Assembly: GCA_028287235.1 (NCBI GenBank)
Contig: JAQBQB010000018.1
Coordinates: 1-64,000 of the forward strand
DNA length: 64,000 bases
Source: Gemmatimonadota bacterium
GTDB taxonomy: Bacteria; Gemmatimonadota; Gemmatimonadetes; Gemmatimonadales; Gemmatimonadaceae
Direction of reading: 5' to 3'
Within the stretch, counting starts at the first letter, position 1. Every line of letters begins with the position of its first letter. The translations under genes and the position numbers were made by a program. Below, piece after piece: positions 41,239 through 51,208 of this stretch. The notes beneath the pieces were generated by a model that saw only the letters and a program-made list of their open reading frames with translations, searched no databases and was not told where the DNA came from.

Positions 41239-42096
41239 ATGGCCGCCACCGGCAACAAAAAGTCGTCGTACGAAGAAGGCTCGCTCGACCAATACCTCCG
41301 CGACATCAGCGCGTATCCGCTGATTCCGCGCGAGGAAGAGGTGCGGCTTGCCCAACAGATCCGGAAGGGCGACCAGGAGTGCCTCGACAAGCTCGTGCGC
41401 TCCAACCTGCGCTTCGTCGTCTCCGTGGCGAAGAAGTACCAGAATCAGGGCGTCTCGCTTTCCGATCTGATCAACGAGGGCAACCTCGGTCTGATTCGCG
41501 CTGCTCACAAATTTGACGAAACGAAGGGGATCAAGTTCATCTCCTACGCCGTTTGGTGGATCCGCCAGGCCATCCTGCAGGCGCTCGCCGAACAGTCGCG
41601 CATCGTCCGCGTTCCGCTCAACCGCGCCGGCACGCTGCACCGCATCGGCAAGCGGGCCAACATGCTCCTCCAGGAGCTGGGCCGCGACGCGACGCACGCC
41701 GAGATCGCGCACGGCATGGACATCACCGAGGAAGAAGTCGCCAAGACCATGGCGATCTCGCAGACGCATCTCTCGCTCGATGCGCCGCTCACCCCCGGCG
41801 AAGACAACAAGCTCCTCGACTACCTCCCCGACACCGTCAACCCCACGCCCGACGAGCAGACCTTCGAGAAGGCGCTCACCGAGTCGATCGAGGAGGCGCT
41901 CTCGCATCTCAAGGAGCGCGAGTCGAAGATCCTGCGCCTCTACTTCGGTCTCGACGGCAGCGAGCCGATGACGCTCGAGGAGATCGGCGCGCTGCTCGGC
42001 ATCACGCGCGAGCGGGTGCGGCAGATCAAGGAGAAGGCTCTGTCGCGGCTTCGGCACGTGTCGCGGGCGCGAGCGCTGGAGTCGTACCTGGGCTAG
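41239..42096 (+). CDS. Sigma-70-family RNA polymerase sigma factor (group 1/2, RpoD-like)
   Basis: A 285-residue sigma factor with all of regions 1.2 to 4: region 1.2 SLDQYLRDISAYPLIPREEEVRLA, region 2 LVRSNLRFVVSVAKKYQNQGVSLSDLINEGNLGLIRAAHKFDETKGIKFISYAVWWIRQAIL, region 3 to about 210, and region 4 ending in the helix-turn-helix GITRERVRQIKEKALSRLRH. Region 1.1 and the long non-conserved insertion of large RpoD proteins are missing, so this is either a short primary sigma or a group 2 paralogue. Its stop overlaps that of the AAA ATPase on the other strand: both stop codons lie in the same CTAG. Confidence 0.93.
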   Translation: MAATGNKKSSYEEGSLDQYLRDISAYPLIPREEEVRLAQQIRKGDQECLDKLVRSNLRFVVSVAKKYQNQGVSLSDLINEGNLGLIRAAHKFDETKGIKFISYAVWWIRQAILQALAEQSRIVRVPLNRAGTLHRIGKRANMLLQELGRDATHAEIAHGMDITEEEVAKTMAISQTHLSLDAPLTPGEDNKLLDYLPDTVNPTPDEQTFEKALTESIEEALSHLKERESKILRLYFGLDGSEPMTLEEIGALLGITRERVRQIKEKALSRLRHVSRARALESYLG

Positions 42097-43289
42097 TAGG
42101 GCACGTGGGTGACGGGCAGCGCCAGCCCCACGTCGGCCAGCGCATTGGCGATCACCCACCCGCGCATGTACGGGCTGTCGAAGCGATACTCCCGCTCGGC
42201 TTTCACCAACACGTCGCGCGACACGAGCGTCTGCGCCGCCTTCGTCGCCGGCCCCGTGTCGCCGAGCCCGAACTGGCGGCGCGCGAGTCTCGTGGTGAGG
42301 CCGGAGCTCTTCACCGCGACAGCACGCAACACCTTCTGTTGCAGCGGCGATAGCGCGTCCCAGAGCGCCCGAATCGGCGCGTCCTCCGACAGCACGACCT
42401 GACGGAACCCTTCCTCGACCTCGGCCTCCGTTGCGCGGCCAAAGCGTCGCGCCACGTCGAAGGTGGAACGGGCGAGCTGCACCACGTCGCGCGTTCGCGG
42501 CTCGGCGAGTGTGACGATGCGGGCGCCGATTCCATCCGCTCGCGCGCCGGCCGCGCCCATACGCTCCTCGATCCAGCGGGCCAGGTGGTCGGGGTCCATC
42601 GCGCCAAACGCCAGCGGCTCGAGCAGCTTGTAGAACGGGCGGCGCGGTCCGGTCATCGCACCGATCAGCCGCTCGTCGGATCCGGCCAACACGTAGCTCA
42701 CGTGCTTGTGATGCTGCACGATGCCGCGCAGATGCGCCTCGGCCTGTTCGCCGCCGAACCGGTGAATCTCCTGAAACTCGTCGAGAATCACGCCGATTCT
42801 CGCGCGCTTGCTCGCGGCGAGATGCTCGATCGCATCGAGCGCGCCCGCGAGCGTGGCACGCTGTTCGTCGATCCCGGCGTCGCGCATCGCGACGTCGAGG
42901 CTCGGCAGCAGGATGCCCGACGGATCGGGAGCGAGGCCCACCTTCACCGACAATCGCTGAATGAGCTTGGGCAGCGCATCCTGCCAGCGGCGACCCAGCT
43001 CTCGGACGGCGGCCTGCAGAATGCGGTTCGTCATGTCCGACAGCGCCGAGGCGGTCGACAGGTCGGCCATGATCACATGGCGCCCTTTGTTCGCGAGGTC
43101 CTCCTGCACGACGCGCAGCGTCGACGTCTTGCCCATGCGGCGCGGTCCAAAGACGATCAGATGCGCCTGCGGAGTGGTGAGGGCGCGCTCGATCCGGCGC
43201 CGCTCGTCGACGCGGTCGGTGAAGTGGCGGCCGCTCACGGCGCCGCCGATGCGGAAGGGATTTTCGGATTCGGCGACCCGGCGCACCAT
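42093..43289 (-). CDS. STAND-like AAA ATPase with C-terminal winged-helix-like region
   Basis: A 398-residue ATPase. Walker A is FGPRRMGKTS (about 40-49) and Walker B is IGVILDEFQEIHRFGG, as in the archaeal-type ATPase family; YVLAGSDERLI is a sensor-1-like strand. The C-terminal region (about 300-390) looks like a winged helix (ALSPLQQKVLRAVAVKSSGLTTRLARRQFGLGDTGPATKAAQTLVSRDVLVK). Family members are often linked to toxin-antitoxin-like or mobile loci; the role is unknown. An AT-rich palindrome overlapping a likely -10 lies 12 bp upstream, suggesting tight control, possibly by itself. Confidence 0.82.
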   Translation of the reverse strand: MVRRVAESENPFRIGGAVSGRHFTDRVDERRRIERALTTPQAHLIVFGPRRMGKTSTLRVVQEDLANKGRHVIMADLSTASALSDMTNRILQAAVRELGRRWQDALPKLIQRLSVKVGLAPDPSGILLPSLDVAMRDAGIDEQRATLAGALDAIEHLAASKRARIGVILDEFQEIHRFGGEQAEAHLRGIVQHHKHVSYVLAGSDERLIGAMTGPRRPFYKLLEPLAFGAMDPDHLARWIEERMGAAGARADGIGARIVTLAEPRTRDVVQLARSTFDVARRFGRATEAEVEEGFRQVVLSEDAPIRALWDALSPLQQKVLRAVAVKSSGLTTRLARRQFGLGDTGPATKAAQTLVSRDVLVKAEREYRFDSPYMRGWVIANALADVGLALPVTHVPY

Positions 43290-43300
43290 TCGTCGCTCGT

Positions 43301-43339
43301 AGTATATGTTTAGATAGTTCCCAAATAGATACTAAACAT
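43301..43339 (-). promoter_or_regulatory. AT-rich palindrome and -10 upstream of the AAA ATPase gene
   Basis: ATGTTTAG (43306-43313) and CTAAACAT (43332-43339) form an exact 8-bp inverted repeat with 18 bp between the arms. On the minus strand TATACT (43306 to 43301) matches the -10 consensus at five of six bases and touches one arm. Transcription would begin only about 5 nt before the ATG. The patch is strikingly AT-rich for this genome. Confidence 0.5.
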
Positions 43340-43449
43340 CGGCGCCGGGCCGGTCAAGCTGCGTCCCGCGCGCCCGCCTACCTCACCCGAGCACCGGGCG
43401 GTAGCTTGGTACCAGCACGGTTCCCACACCCGCTTCGACCGAGCGCCCC

Positions 43450-45753
43450 ATGACACGATTCTCCGTTCGCCCGCGCCGCCGGCTTTCGCTCGCGGCCATC
43501 TGCGTCCTCATTGGATCCGCCGGAACCGGTGCGCAGGCGCCAACGCAACAGGCCTCGCGCGCGCCCGTGTCGTCGCCGCTCTTCTCGGCCGAAGACGCCA
43601 TCGACGTGAACACCTACGCCATTGCCGACATGACCGATGACGGCCGGTGGCTCGCGCTCACCCAGGCCGTGCGGCGCGACGGGTTCGGCATCGAGTACCG
43701 GCACGACGGCGATCCGACGTACGTCCATCCCGCGCTCGTTCGCCTCTGGGCCGTGGACGCGCGCACCGGACAGCGTCAACCGATCTTTGCCGACAAGCGC
43801 TCCGCGCGCGGCATGCGCTGGTCGCCGGACGGCAGCCAGCTCGCGATGCTCCTCTGGAACGGCGACACCTACGAGCCCGCGGTTTGGACGCGCGCCACCG
43901 GGAAGATCGCCACGCTCAAGCTTCCCGCCGGAAAGTACGCCGCCGAGGCGAGCGACCTCCGCTGGAACGGCGCGGGATCGCAGCTCGTCGTCGCCGTGCA
44001 CACGGCCGAGTGGCGAAAGAAGGCGCGCGACACCTTCGCGGCGATCACCAACGGGCCGGTGTTCGTACAGAGCAGCAAGGATCCGTTCCTCGCCTGGGAC
44101 GACCTGCGCCGCATGGGGAACCGCCGCAGCGTCGCCGCGGTCGACGTGAAGACGGGCGCGTACCACGAGCTCGTGCCCGAGACGATGCTCGGCGCGTACA
44201 CGGTCGCGGAGGACGGCAGCACGGTTGCCTACACCGAAGATCAGACCAAGAAGACGGACTACGACGGCGGCGGCAATGACGGCCGCCTCTTAGCCCGCTC
44301 GCTCACCGGCGGCGCGACGCGAACACTGCTCGCCTCGACCAAGGGCACGAACGTCGTGTGGTCGGAAGACGGAAAGCGATATGCATACTCGAAAGACGGA
44401 CGCGTGTACGTCGCGTCGTTGGCCGACTCCGCGGTGCGGCTCATCGCCGGTCCCGCCGAAGCGGTGAAGGGCGCGCCGGTCACGCCGCCCGATACGTCGA
44501 CGGCCGGACGCGCGAAGGCGCGCCTCGAGCGGTTCACCGCGAGCCGCTTCAGCCCCCACGGCGATGCGCTGCTCGTCTCGAACGGCGAAGGGCAGTGGAT
44601 CGTCGACCTCGGCACCAACGCGCGCGAGCTCGCGATCGCCGCGAACGACTCGAACCCGACCATGCCGCGCGTGGCCTACGCGGCGTGGAGCGACGACGGA
44701 TCGAAGGTCTATTTCACCAGCGCTTCGCGAACGAAGTGGGAGCGTGGCGTCGTGCGCTACGATCGCGCGACCAAGCGGCTCGATCAGCTTGTGAAAGACG
44801 GCCGCACGTACGGCGGCCTGCGCCTGTCGAAGGACGGCAGCGCCGCGTTTCTCACCGTGACCGAGGGGAATCGGCCGGGCGACCTCTATGCGGCGAATGG
44901 CGACCTATCCAACCTGCATCGCATCGTCGAGTCGAATCCGCAGCTCGCCTCGAAGCGCTTTGGTCCCACGGAGCTGATGTCCTACCTCGACGCCGACGGC
45001 CATTCGAAGTACGCCGTGATGCACTATCCGGCGAACTACGAGAAGGGCAAGGCGTATCCCACGGTGTTCATCGTGTACGAGGATTTCTTCGACGACACCT
45101 TCGACGTTGCCGCGAACGTGCTCGCGGCGAACGGCTATCTCGTCGTGAAGCCGTCGGTCGACTTCGAGACGGGCTTTCCAGGCGAGGCGTGGCTCAAGGG
45201 TGTGACGGGCGCGGCGAACAAGCTGATCGAGATGGGCGTTGCCGACTCGGCGAAGCTGGGGGTGCAGGGCACGAGCTACGGCGGCTACGCCACGAACCTG
45301 TTGATTACCCAGACCAACCGCTTCAAGGCGGCCATCAACATTTCCGGTAAGGTCGATCTGATCAGCTTCTACACCGACAGCCCGCGGCTCGGCGTGCGCA
45401 ACATCACCGCGGCGGAGCGGCAGCAGGATCGCATCGGCTCCACGATGTGGCAGCAGCCGCAGAAGTACGAGGCGCACTCGGCGATCCTCTACGCCGACCG
45501 CATCACCACGCCGCTCTTGCTGATCACCGGCCAGCAGGACTCCAACGTGCCGGAGATCAATAGCCGCGAGATGTACTACGCGCTACGCCGGCTCGGAAAG
45601 GAAGTGGTGTGGGTGAGCTACGCCAACGGCGGTCACGGCGGCGGCGTGGCCAGCGCCGAAGATTTCCTCGACGAGTACAAGCGGATGGTCGAGTGGTACG
45701 ACGCGAAGTTGAAGAAGAAGGCGGCCGACAAGACGGCGACGGACGATCGATAA
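43450..45753 (+). CDS. Exported S9-family serine peptidase
   Basis: A 767-residue peptidase with a signal peptide (to about residue 28, GSAGTGAQA), a propeller (about 50-510; repeats such as MRWSPDGSQLAMLLWNG and VVWSEDGKRYAYSKDG) and a C-terminal alpha/beta-hydrolase domain. The nucleophile Ser is in GTSYGGYATNLL, the Asp in GQQDSNVP and the His in NGGHGGG. It resembles acylaminoacyl-peptidase/dipeptidyl-peptidase-type members more than the enzyme at 32248. It is followed by yajQ at 16 bp, perhaps in one transcript. Confidence 0.92.
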   Translation: MTRFSVRPRRRLSLAAICVLIGSAGTGAQAPTQQASRAPVSSPLFSAEDAIDVNTYAIADMTDDGRWLALTQAVRRDGFGIEYRHDGDPTYVHPALVRLWAVDARTGQRQPIFADKRSARGMRWSPDGSQLAMLLWNGDTYEPAVWTRATGKIATLKLPAGKYAAEASDLRWNGAGSQLVVAVHTAEWRKKARDTFAAITNGPVFVQSSKDPFLAWDDLRRMGNRRSVAAVDVKTGAYHELVPETMLGAYTVAEDGSTVAYTEDQTKKTDYDGGGNDGRLLARSLTGGATRTLLASTKGTNVVWSEDGKRYAYSKDGRVYVASLADSAVRLIAGPAEAVKGAPVTPPDTSTAGRAKARLERFTASRFSPHGDALLVSNGEGQWIVDLGTNARELAIAANDSNPTMPRVAYAAWSDDGSKVYFTSASRTKWERGVVRYDRATKRLDQLVKDGRTYGGLRLSKDGSAAFLTVTEGNRPGDLYAANGDLSNLHRIVESNPQLASKRFGPTELMSYLDADGHSKYAVMHYPANYEKGKAYPTVFIVYEDFFDDTFDVAANVLAANGYLVVKPSVDFETGFPGEAWLKGVTGAANKLIEMGVADSAKLGVQGTSYGGYATNLLITQTNRFKAAINISGKVDLISFYTDSPRLGVRNITAAERQQDRIGSTMWQQPQKYEAHSAILYADRITTPLLLITGQQDSNVPEINSREMYYALRRLGKEVVWVSYANGGHGGGVASAEDFLDEYKRMVEWYDAKLKKKAADKTATDDR

Positions 45754-45769
45754 CTCTCATACCTAAGTC

Positions 45770-46270
45770 ATGGCCCAGAACGCATCCTTCGACGTCACCA
45801 CCGGCGTCGACCTTCAAGAAGTCGACAACGCGATCAACCAGGCGCAGAAGGAGATCGCGCAGCGGTACGACTTCAAAGGCTCCAACTCGAGCATCGAGTT
45901 CAAGCGCGCCGAGGAGCTCATCGCGCTCGTCGCCGACAGCGACTTTCAGATGCGCGCGCTGTTCGACGTGGTGCAGGCCAAGCTGATCAAGCGCGGCGTG
46001 CCGGTGAAGAACCTCGACGTCGGCGAGATCAAGCAGGCCGGGGGCGATACCGTGCGCCGCGAGGTGAAGCTCAAGACGGCGCTCGACGGCGACACGGCAA
46101 AAAAAGTTGCCGCGGCGATCAAGGACGCCAAGCTCAAGAAGGTGCAGGCGTCGATTCAGGGCGATCAGGTCCGCGTGAGCTCGCCGTCGAAGGACGACTT
46201 GCAGGAGGCGATGGCGTTGCTTCGCAAAGGCGACTACGGGGTGGAGCTGAAGTTCGGCAACTATCGGTGA
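45770..46270 (+). CDS. yajQ: YajQ-family nucleotide-binding protein
   Basis: A 166-residue protein with two ferredoxin-like halves. It shows the family hallmarks SFDVTTGVDLQEVDNAINQAQKEI at the start, RYDFKGSNSSIEF, and QVRVSSPSKDDLQEAMALLRKGDYGVELKFGNYR at the end. YajQ proteins bind cyclic di-GMP in Xanthomonas and other nucleotides elsewhere, acting as effectors. It is cytoplasmic. Confidence 0.95.
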   Translation: MAQNASFDVTTGVDLQEVDNAINQAQKEIAQRYDFKGSNSSIEFKRAEELIALVADSDFQMRALFDVVQAKLIKRGVPVKNLDVGEIKQAGGDTVRREVKLKTALDGDTAKKVAAAIKDAKLKKVQASIQGDQVRVSSPSKDDLQEAMALLRKGDYGVELKFGNYR

Positions 46271-46352
46271 CAGCTGTCGTGTTCGACGTGGCGTAGCGCA
46301 TGGAGCACGGGCTCGGTGCGGGCCGGTAAGGGGGATCGCCCAAGAAAATGAA

Positions 46353-46373
46353 GTACTTTATGATGCAAAGTTC
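46353..46373. promoter_or_regulatory. Inverted repeat, candidate operator upstream of rimO
   Basis: ACTTT (46355-46359) and AAAGT (46367-46371) are separated by 7 bp. Extending the arms to GTACTTT/AAAGTTC adds one mismatch. The form resembles PadR-type operators (ACTTTG-like half-sites), but no PadR gene is in the window. It is in an AT-rich patch of the 214-bp region between yajQ and rimO, which otherwise holds only a pyrimidine-rich stretch before rimO. Confidence 0.3.
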
Positions 46374-46484
46374 ACGAGCGCGCGCTCTGATCCTCCGGCA
46401 CCCCGCGACGGCCATCCCCACCGTATCCGTCGCTTAGATTTCACGGCTCGCGCCCGCCGTCCTCCTCTCTCGTCTCCACCTCCC

Positions 46485-47873
46485 TTGAAGTTCAGCCTCA
46501 TCACCCTCGGTTGCGACAAGAACACCGTCGACAGCGAGCGCTACCTCGCGCAGCTCGCCGACCGCGGCGCCGAGTACACCGAGAACATGAGTGACGCGGA
46601 CGTCATCGTCGTGAACACGTGCGGCTTCATCGACGCGGCGAAGAAGGAGTCGATCGACGCCCTCGTGGAAGCGGGACGACTGAAGGAGGACGGGAGCTGC
46701 AAGGCCGTCGTGGGTGTGGGATGCATGGTGCAGCGGCACAAGGATGAGCTGCTAGACGCGCTCCCCGAGGTCGACCTCTTCCTCGGATCGTCGGAGATGG
46801 ACCGGCTCATTCCCGAGCTCGAGGAGCGCGGGCTGATCGGCGGCGACGACGTGCCCGCGGTGCATCCGGGCATCCGCATGTTCACCGGGGGCTTGGCGCA
46901 CGTGCGCTACCTCAAGATCAGCGAGGGGTGCGACCACGGTTGTGCCTTCTGCGCCATTCCGCTCATGCGCGGCAAGCATCGGTCGTTCGCGCTGAACGAG
47001 ATCGTTCACGAAGCGCAGCTCCTCGAGGCGCAGGGCGTGCGCGAGCTCAATCTCGTGGCCCAGGACCTCGCGCATTACGGCCGCGATCGCCGCGACGAAA
47101 AGCTCGGCCTGTCCGACGTGCTCGAGGCGCTGGTGCGCGAGACTACGGTGCCGTGGATCCGGATGCTCTATCTCTACTCCACGGGCCTCACGCCGCGCGT
47201 GCTCGAGCTCATGGCCACCGAGTCGCGCATCCTGCCCTACCTCGACATGCCCATCCAGCACGGATCCGACGCGGTGCTGGCGCGCATGCGGCGCCCCGAG
47301 CGGCAGAAGTCGATTCGCGAACGCGTACAGCGCGTCCGAGCGATGGTGCCCGACGTCGCGATCCGCACCACGTGCATCGTGGGCTTTCCCGGCGAGACGG
47401 AAGAAGATTTCGAGACGCTGCTCGCCTTTCTCGAAGAGATCCAGTTCGAGCGCGTCGGCGCGTTCACCTACTCGCCGCAGGAAGGCACGCGCGCCGCGGA
47501 GATGGAGGACGACGTGCCGGAGGCGGTGAAGCGCACGCGTCTCGAGCGGCTCAACGAGACGCAACGGCTGATCACCGCCGAGCGCTACGAGGCGCGACTT
47601 GGCCGCACGGTCCGCGCGCTCGTCGATCGCGTGGATGACGGCGTCGTGCAGGCGCGCACCATGTGGCAGGCCGACGACATCGACGGCGTCACCTATGTCG
47701 CCGGGGCCGAGCACGTCGCGCCGGGTGCGTTCATCGACGTGCGGCTCGACGACGTGCTGGAGGACGTCGACTTCGCCGCCACATTGGTCAACGTCGTATC
47801 GGCGCCGCTCGCGCCGCCGCGCGCGACACGCGCGCTTCCCATGTTCAAGTCCATCGGCAGCTTCGGCCGGTGA
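46485..47873 (+). CDS. rimO: Ribosomal protein S12 methylthiotransferase
   Basis: A 462-residue radical SAM enzyme that methylthiolates the conserved Asp of ribosomal protein S12. The N-terminal MTTase domain has its three cluster cysteines in LGCDKN, NTCGF and GCMVQ. The radical SAM cluster is CDHGCAFC, and a TRAM domain closes the protein (about 365-430). It starts at a TTG immediately before [12 protein letters not shown], the usual N-terminus, with no ribosome site. Its stop overlaps the GTG start of hemL. The C-terminus carries about 30 extra Ala/Arg/Pro-rich residues. Confidence 0.95.
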   Translation: MKFSLITLGCDKNTVDSERYLAQLADRGAEYTENMSDADVIVVNTCGFIDAAKKESIDALVEAGRLKEDGSCKAVVGVGCMVQRHKDELLDALPEVDLFLGSSEMDRLIPELEERGLIGGDDVPAVHPGIRMFTGGLAHVRYLKISEGCDHGCAFCAIPLMRGKHRSFALNEIVHEAQLLEAQGVRELNLVAQDLAHYGRDRRDEKLGLSDVLEALVRETTVPWIRMLYLYSTGLTPRVLELMATESRILPYLDMPIQHGSDAVLARMRRPERQKSIRERVQRVRAMVPDVAIRTTCIVGFPGETEEDFETLLAFLEEIQFERVGAFTYSPQEGTRAAEMEDDVPEAVKRTRLERLNETQRLITAERYEARLGRTVRALVDRVDDGVVQARTMWQADDIDGVTYVAGAEHVAPGAFIDVRLDDVLEDVDFAATLVNVVSAPLAPPRATRALPMFKSIGSFGR

Positions 47874-49144
47874 CGACACGCTCGCATGAGATCATGGAAC
47901 GCGCCCGGACGCTCTTCCCCGGCGGCGTGAGCTCTCCGGTGCGCGCCTTCCGCGGCGTGGGCGGCGAGCCGTTCGTCGTCGACCGCGGCAAGGGCTCGCG
48001 TATTTGGGACGCTGACGGGCGCGAGTACATCGACTACGTGCTGTCCTGGGGCCCGCTCGTGCTCGGACACGCGCCCGACAGGGTACTCGAGGCAGTCGAG
48101 CGTGCGATGCGGAAAGGAACGAGCTTCGGCATCCCCACCGAGCTCGAAGTCGAGCTGGGTGAGCGGATCGTCGAGCGGATGCCGCACGTCGAGATGATGC
48201 GCTTTGTCTCGAGCGGCACCGAGGCGACGATGAGCGCCGTGCGCGTGGCGCGCGCCGCCACGCAGCGCGACGTCATTCTCAAGTTCGACGGCTGCTATCA
48301 CGGCCACGCCGACTCCTTCCTCGTGCGCGCCGGCTCCGGCGTCGCCACGCTCGGGCTTCCGAACTCGCCGGGGGTGCCCGACGCGCTCGCGGCGCTCACC
48401 GTCGTTGCGCCGTTCAACGATCTCGCGTCGGTGGAGTCGCTGCTTCGCTCGTACAGCGTCGCGGCGATCATCGTCGAGCCCATCGTGGGGAACAGCGGAT
48501 TCATTCCGCCCGATCCTGCATTTCTCCCGGGCCTTCGCGCGCTCGCCGACGCGCACGGCGCGCTGCTCATCTTCGACGAAGTGATGACCGGCTTTCGCAT
48601 CGCCTACGGCGGCGCACGCGAGCGATTCGGTGTCACGGCCGATCTCACGACGCTCGGCAAGGTAATCGGCGGTGGCCTTCCGGTGGCGGTGTACGGTGGT
48701 CGTCGCGACCTGATGGAGCGGGTCGCGCCCGCGGGCAACGTCTATCAGGCGGGCACGCTGTCGGGCAATCCGCTGGCGATGGCAGCAGGATTGGCGACGC
48801 TCGAGCTGCTCACGCCGGACGTACAGAGCCGCATGACCCGTCGCACTGAGCGGCTAGTGCAGGGGCTCCGTGAGATCGCCGCTCGTCGCCGCGTGCCGTT
48901 CACCGCCGACTCCGCGGGCTCGATGTGGGGATTCTTCTTTCGCGCCGAGCCTGTGCGGTCGTTCTCCGACGCGAAGACGGCGGACGTGGAGCGGTTCAAG
49001 CGCTTCTTCCACGCGGCGCTCGAGCGCGGCGTCTATCTCGCGCCGTCGGCGTTCGAGGCGGGGTTCACCTCGGATGCGCACAGCGACGCGGACATCGAGG
49101 AGACGCTGGGTCGGTTGGACGATGCCATGGCGGCGGCGGGGTGA
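47870..49144 (+). CDS. hemL: Glutamate-1-semialdehyde 2,1-aminomutase
   Basis: A 424-residue PLP enzyme that converts glutamate-1-semialdehyde to 5-aminolevulinate in the C5 haem pathway. The PLP lysine is in [18 protein letters not shown] (near residue 265). Other family marks are [37 protein letters not shown] and the N-terminal [12 protein letters not shown]. The GTG start at 47870 is 3 bp inside rimO (GTGA), and its stop overlaps the next GTG in the same way. Haem supply suits a genome with c-type cytochrome genes, but no direct link is implied. Confidence 0.95.
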   Translation: MTTRSHEIMERARTLFPGGVSSPVRAFRGVGGEPFVVDRGKGSRIWDADGREYIDYVLSWGPLVLGHAPDRVLEAVERAMRKGTSFGIPTELEVELGERIVERMPHVEMMRFVSSGTEATMSAVRVARAATQRDVILKFDGCYHGHADSFLVRAGSGVATLGLPNSPGVPDALAALTVVAPFNDLASVESLLRSYSVAAIIVEPIVGNSGFIPPDPAFLPGLRALADAHGALLIFDEVMTGFRIAYGGARERFGVTADLTTLGKVIGGGLPVAVYGGRRDLMERVAPAGNVYQAGTLSGNPLAMAAGLATLELLTPDVQSRMTRRTERLVQGLREIAARRRVPFTADSAGSMWGFFFRAEPVRSFSDAKTADVERFKRFFHAALERGVYLAPSAFEAGFTSDAHSDADIEETLGRLDDAMAAAG

Positions 49145-50487
49145 GGAGGCGCCTGCTGCTCGGCGCAGCATCCCTTCTCGCGTGTAGCTCCGCGGTTCCC
49201 GCCCCGGAGCCGACAGTCGTGGCGACGCCGGTTGCGGCACCACCGAGATCATCCGCGCCGCGCGCTGCCGACCCGTCCGCGCCGCCCAACACGCGCCGCG
49301 CCGCGCTGCCCGGCGCCTCCGTTCGCAACGTGGGCGACACCACGATTCGCGTGCTGCTGTCGTCGACGTCCCAAGCCGCGCGCGTGGCCTCGCCCAACGG
49401 TGTGACGCTCACCAACCGCGACGGTTCGCTGATCGCTCGCGCGGCGCGCGACGAAGTGTGGCACTTCGAGCGCGAGGGCCGGCGCGTTCGCGCCGTGCGA
49501 CCCGACGGTGTCCCCACCGTCTGGACAGATGCGCCGATCGTGGCGCGCGCGGTGGGCGCGGCGCTGCTCAACATCGGCGGGAAGCCGTATCGCGGCGACG
49601 CGGCCTTTTACGCGGGCGACACGAGCGTCCTCGTCGTGAACGTGGTCAAGATCGATGACTACCTGCGAGGCGTCGTACCGCTCGAGATCGGAACCAAGTC
49701 GATGTCGGATTCCGCGGCGGTGCAGGCGCAGGCCGTGACAGCACGGAGCTACGCGTACATCCACCTTGGCGGCGACGCGCGGCGCGTGTACGACGTGACG
49801 GGCGGCGTGCTCGATCAGGTGTACGGCGGCGTCGCCGCCGAAACGCCGGTGTCGTCGGAGGCCGTGGAGAGCACGCGCACTCTGGTGCTCAAGTACGACG
49901 GCCGGGTCGTGAATGCGCCGTATTCATCCACCTGCGGCGGCGCGACCGCGGCGGCGTCGGAGATCTGGCGTTCGAACGACGAGCCGTATCTGCAGTCGGT
50001 GAGCGATCGGATTCCCGGAACGGAGCGCTTCTACTGCGACGGCGCGCCCCGCTTCCGGTGGACGCGCACCATGGATGGCGCGACCGTCAACGCGGCGCTC
50101 GCGCAGTATCTCGCGGCGTACACCGCGGTTCCCGGGCGAAAGCCTGGTGTTGCCCGCGCCATTGCCGTTGCTTCGCACACCGAGTCGGGGCGGGTGGGCA
50201 CGCTCGCCATCAGCACCGACCGCGGCAACTTCACGCTGCGTGGCAACGACATTCGCTACGTGCTCCGCCCACCCGGTGGCGAGATTCTCAACAGCACGTA
50301 TTTTTCCGTCGAAGCCGTGCCGGCGGCCGACGGCTCGATCGGTCGGTTGACGATACACGGAAACGGTTACGGCCATGGCGTGGGCATGTGCCAGTCGGGA
50401 GCGATCGGCCGTGCGCGCGCCGGACAGGATTTCCGAACGATTCTCCACACCTACTATCCCGGAACGACCGTTGGACCAGCCGAGTAG
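49141..50487 (+). CDS. SpoIID/LytB-domain lipoprotein
   Basis: A 448-residue protein whose N-terminus, [17 protein letters not shown], ends in a lipobox with Cys15, so it is probably a lipoprotein. A Pro/Ala linker (about 20-60) leads to a SpoIID/LytB domain (about 165-440), with [40 protein letters not shown] and the C-terminal [22 protein letters not shown] typical of the family. SpoIID-type enzymes are peptidoglycan lytic transglycosylases acting on denuded glycans. It is coupled to hemL by a GTGA overlap and overlaps the next gene by 17 bp. Confidence 0.88.
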   Translation: MRRRLLLGAASLLACSSAVPAPEPTVVATPVAAPPRSSAPRAADPSAPPNTRRAALPGASVRNVGDTTIRVLLSSTSQAARVASPNGVTLTNRDGSLIARAARDEVWHFEREGRRVRAVRPDGVPTVWTDAPIVARAVGAALLNIGGKPYRGDAAFYAGDTSVLVVNVVKIDDYLRGVVPLEIGTKSMSDSAAVQAQAVTARSYAYIHLGGDARRVYDVTGGVLDQVYGGVAAETPVSSEAVESTRTLVLKYDGRVVNAPYSSTCGGATAAASEIWRSNDEPYLQSVSDRIPGTERFYCDGAPRFRWTRTMDGATVNAALAQYLAAYTAVPGRKPGVARAIAVASHTESGRVGTLAISTDRGNFTLRGNDIRYVLRPPGGEILNSTYFSVEAVPAADGSIGRLTIHGNGYGHGVGMCQSGAIGRARAGQDFRTILHTYYPGTTVGPAE

Positions 50488-51190
50488 ACACTCGGCCGGA
50501 GCCCTCTGCTGGCTCGTCGCGCTCCTCGTGGCCGTTCCGAGTCGCGTTCACGCGCAGGGCGGTGGCAACGGGCCCGGTGGATCGCTCGTCGACCACCTGG
50601 GGCTCGACAAGCTGCAGATCGTGTCGTTGGGGGGCGCCTTCGGATGGATCGTTCCGTCACAGGTCGAGCCGGCGAAGCTCGTGGCCGTGTCGGCGGACTA
50701 CGGCGAGTTCGCACCGAACTGGCGGGTGGTGGTGAACGCGAGCTTCTGGAGATCGCAATACCGTTCGTCCGTGGTGCAGATCTTCGTGGACTCCCTCAAC
50801 AAGAGCCTGTCCGGATCGGGCACGAACCGCGTGACGCCGTCACGCATCGCGCTCTACGACGTGACGTTCGGGGCCGACGCGCGGTACGTGCCGAGCTACA
50901 GCGGCGAGCTCAAGCCCTTCTTCGGCGTGGGGCTCGCCATGCACGTGATCAACGCCGAGGGCGCGCTCATCAAGGGGACGTTCGTGGAGCGCGCCCTCGA
51001 CCAGATCGCCACGGGCGCGTACGTCACGACCGGCGTATCATTCAAGATCGTGAAACACTTTGGGCTCGAGGGCAGCGTGCGCGGCGACTTGCTGAGCGGG
51101 TTCCGCTCGGTGCAGGCGCGGGCCGGCGCGACGTACTATTTCGGGCATGTCCGCGGTCTGACGCCGGTCGGCGGCGGTTCGCCGGAGTAG
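50471..51190 (+). CDS. Predicted outer-membrane beta-barrel protein
   Basis: A 239-residue protein with a signal peptide (to about residue 30, SRVHAQ). The mature part is rich in alternating beta strands: KLQIVSLGGAFGWIVP, WRVVVNASFWRSQYR, ELKPFFGVGLAMHVI and a C-terminal ARAGATYYFGHV, as in small outer-membrane barrels. The start at TTG 50471 overlaps the SpoIID-like gene; the frame is open further up but would run deep into that gene. Specific function is unknown; its place behind a peptidoglycan enzyme suggests envelope work. Confidence 0.7.
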   Translation: MDQPSRHSAGALCWLVALLVAVPSRVHAQGGGNGPGGSLVDHLGLDKLQIVSLGGAFGWIVPSQVEPAKLVAVSADYGEFAPNWRVVVNASFWRSQYRSSVVQIFVDSLNKSLSGSGTNRVTPSRIALYDVTFGADARYVPSYSGELKPFFGVGLAMHVINAEGALIKGTFVERALDQIATGAYVTTGVSFKIVKHFGLEGSVRGDLLSGFRSVQARAGATYYFGHVRGLTPVGGGSPE

Positions 51191-51208
51191 ACTCATGAAG
51201 GCCATTGG

